Assembly (NCBI RefSeq): GCF_000819685.1
Contig: NZ_CDBR01000053.1
Coordinates: 62,001 to 126,000, forward strand
Length of the DNA: 64,000 nucleotides
Direction of reading: 5' to 3'
Source of the DNA: Aeromonas allosaccharophila
Lineage (GTDB): Bacteria > Pseudomonadota > Gammaproteobacteria > Enterobacterales > Aeromonadaceae
The number at the start of each line of letters is the position of its first letter. Position 1 is the first letter of the stretch. The notes below the pieces were generated by a model. It searched no databases, was not told where the DNA came from, and was given only the letters and a program-made list of their open reading frames with translations. Made by a program: the position numbers and the translations under genes. Of the stretch, positions 53,281 through 63,260 are shown in pieces.

Positions 53281-54930
53281 ATGGCTCAGCATTCCCACGC
53301 CGGTCAGCCGGCTCGTTTAAGCGACCTGACCAACATCCCCCGTCTGGTCAGTGCCTACTACCTCAACAAGCCGGACATGAGCCGCCCCGAGCAGCGGGTT
53401 GCCTTCGGTACCTCCGGCCACCGTGGCAGTGCCTTGCACAACGCCTTTACCGAATCCCATATTCTGGCGGTGACCCAAGCGCTGGTGGAATATCGCCGGC
53501 AGGCCGGTATCACTGGCCCGCTGTTTGTCGGCATGGATACCCATGCCCTGTCCGAATCCGCCTTTGCCAGCGCAGTCGAAGTGCTGGCGGCCAACGGCGT
53601 TGAAACTCGCATTCAAGCCGGTATGGGCTTTACCCCGACCCCGGTCATCTCTCACGCCATCCTGCGCCACAATGCAGGCAAACCGGCTGCGCGCGCTGAC
53701 GGGGTGGTGATCACCCCGTCCCACAACCCGCCGGAAGATGGTGGCTTCAAGTACAACCCGCCTCACGGTGGCCCCGCCGAAGGAGAGATCACCAAGTGGG
53801 TGGAGGACCGTGCCAACGCCATTCTGGAAGCGGGTCTGGCCGGTGTGAAACGGATGCCGTTCGCCGAAGCGCTCAAGAGCCCGTTCGTGGTCGAGCACGA
53901 CTATGTCACCCCTTATGTGGATGATCTGAAGAACGTGCTGGACATGGATGCCATCAAGAACGCTGGCATCAAGATCGGTGTCGATCCGCTGGGTGGCTCC
54001 GGCGTCGCCTATTGGGACGTTATCGCCAAGACCTATGGCCTGAATATCGAGGTGGTGAACTACAAGGTCGACCCGACCTTCTCCTTCATGACCCTGGATA
54101 AAGACGGCAAGATCCGGATGGACTGCTCCAGCCCGTTCGCCATGGCGAGCCTGATTGCCCTCAAAGACAAGTTCGACATCGCCCTTGGCAATGACCCTGA
54201 CTATGACCGTCACGGCATCGTTACCAAGTCCGGCCTGATGAACCCGAACCACTATCTGGCGGTGGCAATCCAGTATCTGTTTACCCATCGCACCGGCTGG
54301 GCTGCCGATGCGGCTGTCGGCAAGACGCTGGTCTCCTCTTCGATGATCGACCGGGTTGCCGGCGAGATTGGCCGCACCCTGAAAGAGGTGCCGGTCGGCT
54401 TCAAGTGGTTCGTGGATGGCCTCTATAGCGGCGAGTTCGGCTTTGGCGGCGAAGAGAGCGCGGGCGCCTCCTTCCTGCGCAAAGACGGCACCGTCTGGAC
54501 CACCGACAAGGATGGCTTCATTCTGGCGCTGCTGGCGGCCGAAATTCTGGCGGTTACCGGCAAGGATCCGCAGGCCCACTACGACGCACTGGAAACCAAG
54601 TTTGGCCGCTCCAGCTATCGCCGTATCGACGCCCCGGCCAACAGCGCCCAGAAAGCGGTGCTCTCCAAGCTGGATCCGGCACTGGTCGAAGCCTCTACCC
54701 TGGCCGGTGAGCCCATTATCGCCAAGCTGACCAAGGCGCCGGGCAACGATGCAGCCATCGGTGGCCTGAAGGTGGTGACCGAGAACGGCTGGTTCGCGGC
54801 GCGCCCCTCCGGCACCGAGTCCATCTACAAGATCTACATGGAGAGCTTCAAGGGCGAGGCGCACCTGGATCTGATCCAGCAAGAAGCCCAGCAGATCGTC
54901 TCTGCGGCGCTGGCCAAGGCAGGCGTCTAA
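53281..54930 (+). CDS. pgm: Phosphoglucomutase
   Basis: 549 residues (E. coli: 546). [11 protein letters not shown] near residue 40, the phosphoserine loop [20 protein letters not shown], the metal site DPDYDRHG and the sugar-binding [10 protein letters not shown] and the phosphate-binding RPSGTE at the end are all present. It interconverts glucose-1- and glucose-6-phosphate. AAGGAAAACGCC precedes the ATG. Downstream of seqA as in E. coli. Confidence 0.97.
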   Translation: MAQHSHAGQPARLSDLTNIPRLVSAYYLNKPDMSRPEQRVAFGTSGHRGSALHNAFTESHILAVTQALVEYRRQAGITGPLFVGMDTHALSESAFASAVEVLAANGVETRIQAGMGFTPTPVISHAILRHNAGKPAARADGVVITPSHNPPEDGGFKYNPPHGGPAEGEITKWVEDRANAILEAGLAGVKRMPFAEALKSPFVVEHDYVTPYVDDLKNVLDMDAIKNAGIKIGVDPLGGSGVAYWDVIAKTYGLNIEVVNYKVDPTFSFMTLDKDGKIRMDCSSPFAMASLIALKDKFDIALGNDPDYDRHGIVTKSGLMNPNHYLAVAIQYLFTHRTGWAADAAVGKTLVSSSMIDRVAGEIGRTLKEVPVGFKWFVDGLYSGEFGFGGEESAGASFLRKDGTVWTTDKDGFILALLAAEILAVTGKDPQAHYDALETKFGRSSYRRIDAPANSAQKAVLSKLDPALVEASTLAGEPIIAKLTKAPGNDAAIGGLKVVTENGWFAARPSGTESIYKIYMESFKGEAHLDLIQQEAQQIVSAALAKAGV

Positions 54931-54977
54931 ATCAGGTAGTCATCCTTGAGCCCCTGATGGGGTTGAACGTTGGATAT

Positions 54978-55005
54978 AAAAAAGGAGCCATAATGGCTCC
55001 TTTTT
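54978..55005. terminator. Bidirectional terminator between pgm and mltB
   Basis: AAAAAAGGAGCCA (54978-54990) and TGGCTCCTTTTT (54994-55005) around TAA. Confidence 0.92.
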
Positions 55006-55032
55006 CATTGTCTGTTTTATACCAGCGAGTTG

Positions 55033-56115
55033 TCAGCGTGCCGCCTTCACCGCCAGACCCAGCTGCCACACCGCCATGGCGTAGTGGGTGCTGTGGTTGT
55101 AGCGGGTGATGGTGTAGAAGTTGGGCAGGCCGTACCAGTATTGGTAGCCGGTGCCCACATCGAGGCGCAGCAGGCTCGACTCGCTGTGATTGCCCAAGCT
55201 GCTGGTGGGGGTGAGCCCTGCGCGGCGCAGAGTGGCGACCGGGTAGCGGGTCTGGAAGCCATGCTCGTAGCCGGGCAGTTGGCCCTGACCGCGCACCGCC
55301 ACCGGTTGCCCTTTCTCCCAGCCGTGGGCCTTGAAGTAGTTGGCAACGCTGCCGATGGCATCCACCGGATCCCACAAATTGGTGTGGCCGTTGCCGTCAA
55401 AGTCCACCGCATAGCGCTGGAAGCTGGAGGGCATGAACTGGCCATAGCCCATGGCCCCGGCGTAGGAGCCCTTGGGTTCTGCAGGATCCATCCCTTCATC
55501 GCGGGTCATCACCAGGAAGGCTTCCAGCTCGCTGGTGAAGAACTCGGCGCGGCGCGGATAATCAAACGCCAGGGTGGCCAGCGCATCCAGAATGCGGGTC
55601 TTGCCCATCACCCGGCCCCAGCGGGTCTCCACCCCGATAATGCCGACGATGATCTCCGGCGGTACCCCGTAGATCTGCTCCGCCCGGTTCAGCTCGCTTG
55701 CGTATTCACGCCAGAAGTTGACGCCGTTTTGCACGTTATCCGGGGTGATGAACTTGGCGCGATAGCGGTTCCAGGCGCCGGTCGGGCCGGTGGGCTTGGC
55801 GGTGGTCGGCGCCTGGGCATCCATCAGGCGGATGATCCAGTCGTAGCGCTCTGCCTGAGCCAGCACCTGATGCAGCTGGGCGCTGTCAAAACCGTGCTTC
55901 TCGACCATCTTCTGGACGAATCGATCCACATTGGGGCGATTGGCGAAATCCCCCTTGCTAACCCCTTGTGTGTAAACGGGTTTGCTCGATGGCGCCTGAT
56001 TGATAAAGGCACTGTTGGGTTGAGGCTTGACCACGGGCTTGGGGGCCGGGGCGCTGCTGCAGCCACCGAGCAGGGGGAATAACGACAGAGTGAGAAGAGA
56101 GGCAAGGCGACGCAT
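55033..56115 (-). CDS. mltB: Lytic murein transglycosylase B
   Basis: 360 residues. Lipoprotein signal with lipobox LGGC (C19 from the chosen ATG), then a proline-rich linker. The GH103 catalytic domain shows PEIIVGIIGVETRWGRVMGK with the general-acid Glu, and AGAMGYGQFMPSSFQRYAVDF. It cleaves the MurNAc-GlcNAc bond to anhydro ends from the outer membrane. The ATG at 56115 (MRRLASLLTLSLFPLLGGC) gives a normal lipoprotein signal; the frame extends 17 codons upstream. GAGAAC precedes it. Confidence 0.94.
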   Translation of the reverse strand: MRRLASLLTLSLFPLLGGCSSAPAPKPVVKPQPNSAFINQAPSSKPVYTQGVSKGDFANRPNVDRFVQKMVEKHGFDSAQLHQVLAQAERYDWIIRLMDAQAPTTAKPTGPTGAWNRYRAKFITPDNVQNGVNFWREYASELNRAEQIYGVPPEIIVGIIGVETRWGRVMGKTRILDALATLAFDYPRRAEFFTSELEAFLVMTRDEGMDPAEPKGSYAGAMGYGQFMPSSFQRYAVDFDGNGHTNLWDPVDAIGSVANYFKAHGWEKGQPVAVRGQGQLPGYEHGFQTRYPVATLRRAGLTPTSSLGNHSESSLLRLDVGTGYQYWYGLPNFYTITRYNHSTHYAMAVWQLGLAVKAAR

Positions 56116-56247
56116 AGGGTTCTCAAAGAGACTGACAAAAGTGTCGTCATGGTAAAACATTGTCATCCCCGTGCAAGTGTTCCGTGCGCCTCGTTGGCCA
56201 CCAATTCATCGTGCGATAGATTAGCCCTTAGGTGAGGGCTGCACTGT

Positions 56248-56862
56248 TTAGCGCGGTGGGTGACGCAGGGTGTGGTAACCGCTCCAGAGCCGGGTCAGGG
56301 TGGTGATGGCGCAGAGCAGCGCAAAGCCGTAGGCGAGCGGGGCGAAGGCGGCGGGCCACAGACACATCAGCACAAAGAGAGCTATGGTCTCGCTCCCCTC
56401 GGTGAGGCCGCCCAGATAGTAGAGGGACTTGTGGTGGTAGACCGGATTGTCGATCCCCCGCTTGCCCGCCATGATGGCAAACGCCAGAAAGCTCGACCCT
56501 GTGCCCATAAAGGCAAACAGCAGGGTGGCGGCGGGCAGTGCATTGGCGGGGGCGGCGAGGGCAAAGCCTAGTACCACGGCGGCGTAGAAAATAAAGTCGA
56601 GCGTGATGTCGAGAAAGCCGCCGCAGTCGGTGATGCCGGTTTCCCGCGCCACTGCGCCATCGAGCCCGTCCAGCAAGCGGTTGAGCAGGATCGCCGCGAG
56701 CGCCCATTGATAGCAACCAAAGGCCAGCAGCGGCAGCGCCAGCATGCCAATAGCAAAGCCGGTGAGGCTCACCTGATTGGCGCTGATCCCGGCGCGGCAG
56801 AGCGGCTTGGCAAGCTGGCTGAGGGGGCTGCGGATCACGGGGATCAGGTGGCGGTCAAACAA
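56248..56862 (-). CDS. ynjF: CDP-alcohol phosphatidyltransferase family protein YnjF
   Basis: 204 residues with about six membrane segments. The family motif DG-x2-AR-x8-G-x3-D-x3-D is read as LDGAVARETGITDCGGFLDI then TLD, so catalysis is expected. It resembles E. coli YnjF (206). The lipid head group acceptor is unknown. The start TTG at 56862 (MFDRHLIPVIRS) has GAGGAG six bases before it and aligns with E. coli MLDRHLHP; another TTG at 56880 would overlap ynjD. Last gene of the ynj-like operon, 14 bases behind ynjD. Confidence 0.88.
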   Translation of the reverse strand: MFDRHLIPVIRSPLSQLAKPLCRAGISANQVSLTGFAIGMLALPLLAFGCYQWALAAILLNRLLDGLDGAVARETGITDCGGFLDITLDFIFYAAVVLGFALAAPANALPAATLLFAFMGTGSSFLAFAIMAGKRGIDNPVYHHKSLYYLGGLTEGSETIALFVLMCLWPAAFAPLAYGFALLCAITTLTRLWSGYHTLRHPPR

Positions 56863-56876
56863 GGTGAACTCCTCGG

Positions 56877-57554
56877 TCAAAAACAGGATTCGGTGAGGTG
56901 AAGTATGGTGCCCGGCGCGTCGTCTTCGTCGTGGGTTACCAGAATGGCGGGAATGGCCAGCGCTTTGATCTGCGCGAACACCAGCTGGCGAAAGGCGGCC
57001 CGCAGCGGCTTGTCGAGGCGGGAGAAGGGCTCGTCCAGCAGCAGGGCGTCGGGTTCCGCTAACAGCGCCCGCAGCAGGCTGACCCGCGCCCGCTGACCCC
57101 CCGATAGCAGTTGCGGCAGCTTGTCAGCCTGATCCGCCAGCGCGATCCGTGCCAATGCGGCCAGTGCCTTTTCCCGCCGCGCGCGTTTTCCCTTGATGGT
57201 CGCCGGCATGCCGAACATCAGGTTCTCCGCCACCGTCAGATGGTCAAACAGCAAGTCATCCTGAAACAGCATGCCGATGCGCCGCGCTTGCGCAGGCAAG
57301 GTGTTGAGTGGCCGCTCGCCGAGCCTTACCTCCCCCTCCAGCCGGATTGGGCCGCTCCCCGTCAGCGCGCTCGGCAGTACCCCGGCGAGCCCCGCCAGCA
57401 GGGAGCTTTTACCACAGCCGCTGGGCCCCATCAGGGTCAACACCTCGCCGGGTGCCACCTGCAGGGCGGGCAGCGAGAGCAACAGGCTTTCCTCCAGATA
57501 GAGCCGAAGAGGCGTGGTGCTCAGCACATGGCTATTTCCATCATGAGAGTTCAT
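56877..57554 (-). CDS. ynjD: ABC transporter ATP-binding protein YnjD
   Basis: 225 residues (E. coli YnjD: 217). Walker A GPSGCGKSSL, signature LSGGQRARVSLLRAL, Walker B DALLLDEPFSRLD and H-loop VTHDEDDA are all intact. The M at 57554 shares its ATGA with the ynjC stop. It powers the YnjBCD importer. Substrate unknown; thiamine-like, sulfur or metal compounds have been suggested for related systems. Confidence 0.92.
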   Translation of the reverse strand: MNSHDGNSHVLSTTPLRLYLEESLLLSLPALQVAPGEVLTLMGPSGCGKSSLLAGLAGVLPSALTGSGPIRLEGEVRLGERPLNTLPAQARRIGMLFQDDLLFDHLTVAENLMFGMPATIKGKRARREKALAALARIALADQADKLPQLLSGGQRARVSLLRALLAEPDALLLDEPFSRLDKPLRAAFRQLVFAQIKALAIPAILVTHDEDDAPGTILHLTESCF

Positions 57555-59260
57555 CGTGAGCCGCCCCCCTTGAGCGCCGGATTGATCCGCGCCGGCAGCC
57601 AGAGCGCCAGCAGATAGATAACGAGCGGCAGCAGCAGTTGCAGCAGGCCGTAGAGCCCCGCCAGCCGCCGGTTGAGGCCACTGCCGATGGCCACCGCTTC
57701 GGTGGTGATGGTGACCACTCTGCCTGCGCCAAACAGCAGGGTCGGCAGATACTGGGCCAGGCTTACCGCCGCCCCGACACCGAAGGCAAATAGCAGAGGG
57801 CGGGCCAGTAGCGGTGCTTTGACCTGCCACCAGGCTCGCCACGGTGTTGCTCCCAGCAGCAGGGCGCTTTGGGTGATCCGCGGATCGAACTGACGATAGG
57901 GGCCGTGCAGGCACAAATAGACATAGGGAAAGACAAACAGCAGCTGGCTCCAGAGCACCCAGCTCCAGCCAATGGCGCTGCTTATCGAGTCATGTGCAAG
58001 CCAGTCCAGCCCGAGCCGGATGCCAAACAGCAGGCTGGCCTGCGGCAGCAACAGCGGCAGGCAGACAAGCCAAAGTGGCCAGCGGCGGCGCCCGGCTTGC
58101 ACCTCCAGACTACACACCGCCATCACCAGCGCCAGCAAGCCACTCGCCAGTGCCAACAGCGCACTGGTTGCCAGCAGCGGCAGCAGGGTTGGCAGCAGAT
58201 CCAGCCAGTAGTGACCGCTCCACTGACTGGGCAAGAGGGCGGGAAAGGGCCAGCGGCGCGCCAGCGACCAGAGCAGCAGGGCCGCCAGCACCGCCAGATT
58301 GAGGGTGATCAGGGTGAATGAAAAGCATGCTGCGAGCCGGTTGGCAAAGGAGTGAGGCATCGCCCGTTTGCCATCGAGCCAGCAGCCTTTGCCCACTTCT
58401 TGATGAAACCACTCCAGTAATCTGAGCAGGGCGATCAGCAGCGCCGTGATGGCGAGCAGCAGCAGGGCGCCGCTGGCGGTGGCACCGCGCCAGAGCAGAT
58501 CCGGGTCCTGATACCAGAGCCACAACCGCACCGCCAGCGGGGCGGGGGCATCGGGCCCGAGCAGCTGGGCGAGATCCACCACCGCCACACCATAGGCTGC
58601 CACCGCATAGATGGGCAGGTGCAGGGCGGGCCAGAGCGCTGGCAGCAGCAGGCGCCACCAGATCTGGGGGGGGCTGAAGCCGAGGCTCGCCCCCAGCCAC
58701 TGCTGGCGCGCCAGCGGGATGGGTTGCTGCGCGGCCATCGCCATCAGCAGCAGAAAGGGGGTCTCTTTGAACACGAGCAGTGTAATCAGCCCGAGTCCTA
58801 GAGGGTCGCGAATAGTCTGCCAATCGGGGGGCAGTTCAAATCCGGTAAGGGCTGGCGAGACGAGCCGCAGCAGCCAGCCGGAGGGGGCGAGCAGAAAGGT
58901 AAAACCGATGCCAAAGGCGACGTGGGGCATGGCCAGCATCGGCGAGAGCAGGCGGCGGAGCAGGCCGAAAGCCCGGCTGTCGCTGTGGGCCAGCAGCAGG
59001 GCGGTCAACAGCAGGCTACCGAGGGTCGAGGCGGCGCCAATCCACAGGCTCAGCGCAGCGGAGTGCCACAGGCCAGGCTGGGCCATCAGCAAGGCAAGAT
59101 GAGAGGCGGTCATCCCCTCCGCCAGCAGTTGCCATAGCCCCGCCAGCAGGGGAATGACGAAGATCACCAGATAAACAACGCCCATACCCATCCCGCGGTG
59201 GCGGATCAGCAACCTGCGCCATGGTCGGGAGCGGGCAAGCGGGTGACCAGCGGCACTCAT
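57551..59260 (-). CDS. ynjC: ABC transporter permease YnjC (fused double permease)
   Basis: 569 residues with about 12 membrane segments, two consecutive BPD-type permease halves in one chain, as in ThiP and FbpB-like proteins. Two EAA-like loops are visible: LGASLGFSPPQIWWRLLLP and LLGATPWRAWWQVKAPLLA. It is coupled to ynjB (TGATG) and ynjD (ATGA). E. coli YnjC has 511 residues; the extra length lies mainly in periplasmic and N-terminal parts. Confidence 0.9.
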   Translation of the reverse strand: MSAAGHPLARSRPWRRLLIRHRGMGMGVVYLVIFVIPLLAGLWQLLAEGMTASHLALLMAQPGLWHSAALSLWIGAASTLGSLLLTALLLAHSDSRAFGLLRRLLSPMLAMPHVAFGIGFTFLLAPSGWLLRLVSPALTGFELPPDWQTIRDPLGLGLITLLVFKETPFLLLMAMAAQQPIPLARQQWLGASLGFSPPQIWWRLLLPALWPALHLPIYAVAAYGVAVVDLAQLLGPDAPAPLAVRLWLWYQDPDLLWRGATASGALLLLAITALLIALLRLLEWFHQEVGKGCWLDGKRAMPHSFANRLAACFSFTLITLNLAVLAALLLWSLARRWPFPALLPSQWSGHYWLDLLPTLLPLLATSALLALASGLLALVMAVCSLEVQAGRRRWPLWLVCLPLLLPQASLLFGIRLGLDWLAHDSISSAIGWSWVLWSQLLFVFPYVYLCLHGPYRQFDPRITQSALLLGATPWRAWWQVKAPLLARPLLFAFGVGAAVSLAQYLPTLLFGAGRVVTITTEAVAIGSGLNRRLAGLYGLLQLLLPLVIYLLALWLPARINPALKGGGSR

Positions 59261-60483
59261 CAGTGGCCGTAACGCCCGGCCCAGGCCGCTTCCAGTTTGA
59301 GCTGCCAGCTGGGATGGGGCTCTGACACTGATTTGAAGCGCAATGCCGGTTGCCCCTTTGTGGAGTCAGGCTGGGCATCGGCCCGCAGCACGCTGGGATC
59401 ACCCCAGAATGCCGGATTGGCCTTGCGCGCCTGCGCTGCCGGGCTCAGCAGGAAGTTGGCCACCACCTTGGCCCCGGCGCGGGCACTGGCGTTGAAGGGG
59501 ATAGCGAGAAAATGGCTGTTGGTGAGCGCCCCTTTCTCCATGGCAACCGCCTCCACACTGGGGGGCAGGGCGCCAATCTGGGCGGCGCTTTGCGCCTCCT
59601 GCGGGTTGAAGCTGATGGCCATGGCCAGTTCGCCATCATCGAGCAGTTGGCGGGTTTCGGCGGCGCTGGTGGGGAACAGCTTGCCCTTGCGCCAGAGTGC
59701 CGGATGCAGCTCATCGAGCCAGGCCCAGAGCGGGGCGGTGAGCTTGGTAAAGTCGCTCTCGGTCGCTTCCCGATAGAGGGGGGCGGGGTTTGGCGCCAAC
59801 TCCAGCAAGATCTGCTTGAGAAAGCTGGAGCCATGGAACTGGGGCGGCTTGGGATAGGTGAAACGGCCGGGATGGGCCTTGGCCCACGCAAGCAGGGCAG
59901 CAGCCGAGGTGGGCGGGCTGGCGACCTCTTCGGTGTCGACCATCAGATTGAGCTGGCCGATGCCCCAGGGGGCTTCCAGCCCTTCCACCGGCAGGGTGAA
60001 GTCCTCACTCACCGGCAGGCTGCTGTCTACCAGCGCCATGTTGGGCAGCTCAGTGGTAAAGGGCGCGCCAAGCAGCCCCTGCTCCTTGAGCGCCTTGAAG
60101 TTCTCACCGTTGACCCACAGCAGATCGATGGGGCCGCCAGCTTGCTTACCCGCCTGCTTGTTGGCCAGCAGCTGGCTGACGCTCTGGGCGATGTCATCTA
60201 CCTTCACCTGCACCAGCTTGACCTGATAGTCGCGCGCCAGCTCCTGCCCGGCCCACACCAGATAGGCGTTGATCTCCGGGCTGCCGCCCCAGGCGTTGAA
60301 GTAGACGGTCTGCCCTTTCGCCTCCTCAAGGGTCTGTTGCCAGCCGTCGTCTGGATTGGCCGCCAACAGCGGGCCACTGGCCAGCAGTGGCAGGGCGCAC
60401 AGCAGGGCGTTGAGCCGCTGTTTAAGCCGAGAGTTCTGGCGTGATCTGAGGTGTGAGCCGAGCAGTGAGAATGGCTTGAGCAT
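59260..60483 (-). CDS. ynjB: Periplasmic substrate-binding protein YnjB
   Basis: 407 residues. The signal peptide ends near residue 42 (LLASGPLLAA). WGGSPEINAYLVWAGQEL, VKVDDIAQSVSQLLANKQ and GGPIDLLWVNGENFKALK fit the YnjB group of family 1-like binding proteins, as in E. coli (388). It captures the transported compound. The ATG at 60483 is chosen by alignment and by the signal peptide; the open frame goes 31 codons upstream. Mutual TGATG overlap with ynjC. Confidence 0.9.
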   Translation of the reverse strand: MLKPFSLLGSHLRSRQNSRLKQRLNALLCALPLLASGPLLAANPDDGWQQTLEEAKGQTVYFNAWGGSPEINAYLVWAGQELARDYQVKLVQVKVDDIAQSVSQLLANKQAGKQAGGPIDLLWVNGENFKALKEQGLLGAPFTTELPNMALVDSSLPVSEDFTLPVEGLEAPWGIGQLNLMVDTEEVASPPTSAAALLAWAKAHPGRFTYPKPPQFHGSSFLKQILLELAPNPAPLYREATESDFTKLTAPLWAWLDELHPALWRKGKLFPTSAAETRQLLDDGELAMAISFNPQEAQSAAQIGALPPSVEAVAMEKGALTNSHFLAIPFNASARAGAKVVANFLLSPAAQARKANPAFWGDPSVLRADAQPDSTKGQPALRFKSVSEPHPSWQLKLEAAWAGRYGH

Positions 60484-60500
60484 AAACGTTTCCCTGATTG

Positions 60501-62654
60501 TCAGGCGCCACGGCGCCAGCGGTGATAACGGGCCAGCAACGCCAGCACCCGGGTGGGCTGGTGGGCCCGTTTCCATTCACCTGCCACGTATTTGTTTCCC
60601 TCCATCAGGGTGGGATAGGCGTGAATGGTGCCGAGGATCTTGCCAAGGCCGAGGCGGTGACGCATGGCGAGCACGAACTCGGCAATCCGCTCACCGGCGT
60701 GAGTGCCCACTATGGTGGCGCCAAGGATAGTATCCTTGCCCGGCACGGTCAGCACCTCGACAAAACCGTGGCGCTCACCATCGGCAATGGCGCGATCCAG
60801 CTCGGCCAGCTCGAAGCGGGTCGCCTCGAAGGGAATCCCCTGCGCCTCTGCCTCCTTGCGATTGAGGCCGACCCGGGCAATCTCCGGAGTGGTGTAGGTG
60901 GCCGCCGGAATGACCCGATAGTCGGCCCGAAAGCGCTTGAACTGGCCAAATAGGGCATTGACCGCCGCATACCAGGCCTGATGGGCGGCGAAGTGGGTGA
61001 ACTGGTAAGGGCCCGCTACGTCTCCCACTGCCAGTATGCTGGGGAAGTTGGTGGCAAGAAAGCCATCGACCGCTATGGTGCCGCGGGGGGCAAACTCGAC
61101 TCCCAACGCTTCGAGCCCGAAGCCGCTCACATTGGCGACCCGACCCAGTGCCAGCAGCAGTTGATCCCCTTCAATCACCTGCGTCTCATCGCCCCGGCGC
61201 AGTTGCAGCCGGATGGGCAGATCCCCCTCGGCTGCGGGCAGGTAGTCGGCTCGCTCGGCGCGCCAGCCGGTGAGTAGCCGCACGCCATCGCGGCTCATCT
61301 GCCCGGCCAGCGCGTCGGCCACTTCCCTATCTTCGCGGGGCAGCAGCTGCTCCGAGAGCTCCACCAAGGTCACGGGAATGCCGAGCTGGGCGAAGCTTTG
61401 GGCCAGCTCGCAGCCGATGGGGCCGCCGCCCAGCACCAGCAGGCGGCGCGGCGGGGTGCGCAGTTGCCAGAGGCTATCCGAGGTGAGGTAAGGCACCTGA
61501 TCCAGCCCCGGCAGCTTGGGCACCAGCGGCCGGGCGCCGGTGGCAATAACGATATGGCGGCTGGCAAGGCGCTGGCCATTCACTTCCACCTCCCAGGGGG
61601 AGACCAGCCGCGCCTCCCCTTCGATGCACTCCACCCCAAGCCCCTGATAGCGCTTGATGGAATCGTGGGGCTCGACCGCCTTGATAACCTCAGCCACCCG
61701 CTCCATCACAGCGGCAAAATCGGCGCGGGAGTGGCTTGGGCTAAAGCCCAGCTCGTCGGCCTTGCGCTGCTCTGCGGCAAAGCGGGCGCAGCGGATCAAT
61801 GCCTTGGAGGGGACGCAGCCGCTGTTGAGGCAATCGCCCCCCATCTTGTGTTTCTCGATGAGCGCCACCTTGGCCTTCACCGCTGCGGCGATATAGCTGG
61901 TGACCAGTCCACCGGCCCCGGCACCTATCACCAGCAGGTTGTAGTCATAGCGAGCGGGTTTGCGGTAGGTGGCGAGCAGGCGCCGCTGGGCGAGGTGTGC
62001 GGTCAATTTCTTGACCAGCCAGGGCATCAGCCCCAGCAGGGTCAGCGCCATCATCAGGCCGGGAGAGAGGATATTGCCGGTGCTGGTTAACTGGCCAAGC
62101 TCGCTGCCCGCCAGCACATAGACGAAGGTGCCGGGCAGCATGCCAAGCTGGCTCACCCAGTAGTAGGTGCTGACTCTGATGGGGGTGAGCCCCATCAGCA
62201 GATTGACCAGAAAGAAGGGGAATACGGGGATGAGGCGCAGGCTGAGCAGATAGAAGGCACCCTCCTTCGCCATGCCGGAGTGAAAGGTGGTCAGCTTGTC
62301 ACCAAAGCGGGCCGTGACCCAGTCGCGCAGCAGAAAGCGGGCGCTGAGAAAGGCCAGGGTCGCGCCGATGGAGCTGGCAAAGGAGACCAGCAGCAGCCCC
62401 CAGGCGACGCCGAACACCGCGCTGCCACCCAGGGTGAGCAGGCTGGCACCGGGCAGGGAGAGGGCTGTGCTCAGCACATAGATAATCACGAACAGCAGGC
62501 TGGCCGAGACAAAGTGGCTGTCGACCCATTGCGCCAGTGCCGCCTGCTGGGCCTGCAAGGCGCCCAGAGTGAGGTAACGGCCAAGATCGAGGGTAAAAAA
62601 GGTGCCGATGAGGCCCCCCATCACCAGCGCAAGCAGCAGGCGGGTCCGGTTCAT
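60501..62654 (-). CDS. Fusion of TVP38/TMEM64 membrane domain and pyridine nucleotide-disulfide oxidoreductase
   Basis: 717 residues. Residues 1-225 form the DedA-like TVP38/TMEM64 domain, with LPGASLLTLGGSAVFG, LRLIPVFPFFLVNLLMGLT and about six hydrophobic segments. From about 237 a full flavoprotein disulfide reductase follows: FAD motif VIGAGAGGLVTSY, redox pair C275 and C280 in GGDCLNSGCVPSK, NAD motif VLGGGPIGCELAQSF, AVGDVAG, and the C-terminal HAYPTLMEGNK with H678 and E685. It resembles dihydrolipoyl dehydrogenase and mercuric reductase, but the mercury-binding C-terminal CC pair and N-terminal HMA domain are missing, so mercury reduction is unlikely. Membrane-tethered disulfide or metal-reducing activity is inferred. 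Coupled to ynjA by a TGATG overlap. Confidence 0.9.
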   Translation of the reverse strand: MNRTRLLLALVMGGLIGTFFTLDLGRYLTLGALQAQQAALAQWVDSHFVSASLLFVIIYVLSTALSLPGASLLTLGGSAVFGVAWGLLLVSFASSIGATLAFLSARFLLRDWVTARFGDKLTTFHSGMAKEGAFYLLSLRLIPVFPFFLVNLLMGLTPIRVSTYYWVSQLGMLPGTFVYVLAGSELGQLTSTGNILSPGLMMALTLLGLMPWLVKKLTAHLAQRRLLATYRKPARYDYNLLVIGAGAGGLVTSYIAAAVKAKVALIEKHKMGGDCLNSGCVPSKALIRCARFAAEQRKADELGFSPSHSRADFAAVMERVAEVIKAVEPHDSIKRYQGLGVECIEGEARLVSPWEVEVNGQRLASRHIVIATGARPLVPKLPGLDQVPYLTSDSLWQLRTPPRRLLVLGGGPIGCELAQSFAQLGIPVTLVELSEQLLPREDREVADALAGQMSRDGVRLLTGWRAERADYLPAAEGDLPIRLQLRRGDETQVIEGDQLLLALGRVANVSGFGLEALGVEFAPRGTIAVDGFLATNFPSILAVGDVAGPYQFTHFAAHQAWYAAVNALFGQFKRFRADYRVIPAATYTTPEIARVGLNRKEAEAQGIPFEATRFELAELDRAIADGERHGFVEVLTVPGKDTILGATIVGTHAGERIAEFVLAMRHRLGLGKILGTIHAYPTLMEGNKYVAGEWKRAHQPTRVLALLARYHRWRRGA

Positions 62655-63235
62655 CAGGCGTCCTTGCTGTCTGGCTGGGCGGGGCGTTCCGGTTGCACCG
62701 GTAGTTGGCAGAAGCCCTGCGGCGCGATATCGAGGGCGGCGTTGAACTTGGCCGACATGTTCTGGAAGGCGATAAGGCCGGTCAGCTCAACCATGGCGTC
62801 GTCGTCGAACCAGGGCTTGAGGCGGGCCGCCTGTTCATCGCTAACCCCATCCAGCCCGGTCATCGCTTCGGTGTAGTCGAGCACTGCTTTCTCCCGTTCA
62901 TCGAACAGCGGGCTTTCGCGCCAGTTGGCCAGCGCCTCCACCTTCTCGCTGGAGCCGGCTCTCTTTACCAGGGTCATGGCATTGATGTCGACGCAAAAAC
63001 GACACCAGTTGAGCTGGGAGACCCGCACCGTCACCAGCGAGCGCAGCACGGGGTCGATGGGGGATCGCTTGCGGTTGATGACCCCGTAGAGGGTAGCGAC
63101 GGCGGCAAACAGGCGCGGCGAGCGGCCCCAGCATTTGCCCGGAATAAGCACCTGACCATAGTTGCGCTTTTGCAGCCAGAAAAAGGGGCGGATAAACCAG
63201 GCATATTCCCGGTCGGGTTTGACCTCAACGCGCAT
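62654..63235 (-). CDS. ynjA: Carboxymuconolactone decarboxylase/AhpD-like protein YnjA
   Basis: 193 residues (E. coli: 182). WGRSPRLFAAVATLYGVINR, KRSPIDPVLRSLVTVRVSQL and NWCRFCVDINAMTL give the AhpD-like fold with a redox CxxC (WCRFC). WRESPLFDEREKAVLDYTEA is also typical. A peroxidase or disulfide function is plausible, fitting the flavoprotein reductase next door. AGAAGGTAACTG precedes the ATG. First clearly ynj-like gene of the operon. Confidence 0.92.
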   Translation of the reverse strand: MRVEVKPDREYAWFIRPFFWLQKRNYGQVLIPGKCWGRSPRLFAAVATLYGVINRKRSPIDPVLRSLVTVRVSQLNWCRFCVDINAMTLVKRAGSSEKVEALANWRESPLFDEREKAVLDYTEAMTGLDGVSDEQAARLKPWFDDDAMVELTGLIAFQNMSAKFNAALDIAPQGFCQLPVQPERPAQPDSKDA

Positions 63236-63260
63236 CAGTTACCTTCTTGTTGTTTCACAC

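Noticed and set aside
60501..62654. Mercuric reductase (merA)
   Set aside because: The N-terminal metal-binding domain and the C-terminal cysteine pair that handle mercury are missing, and no mer genes are adjacent.
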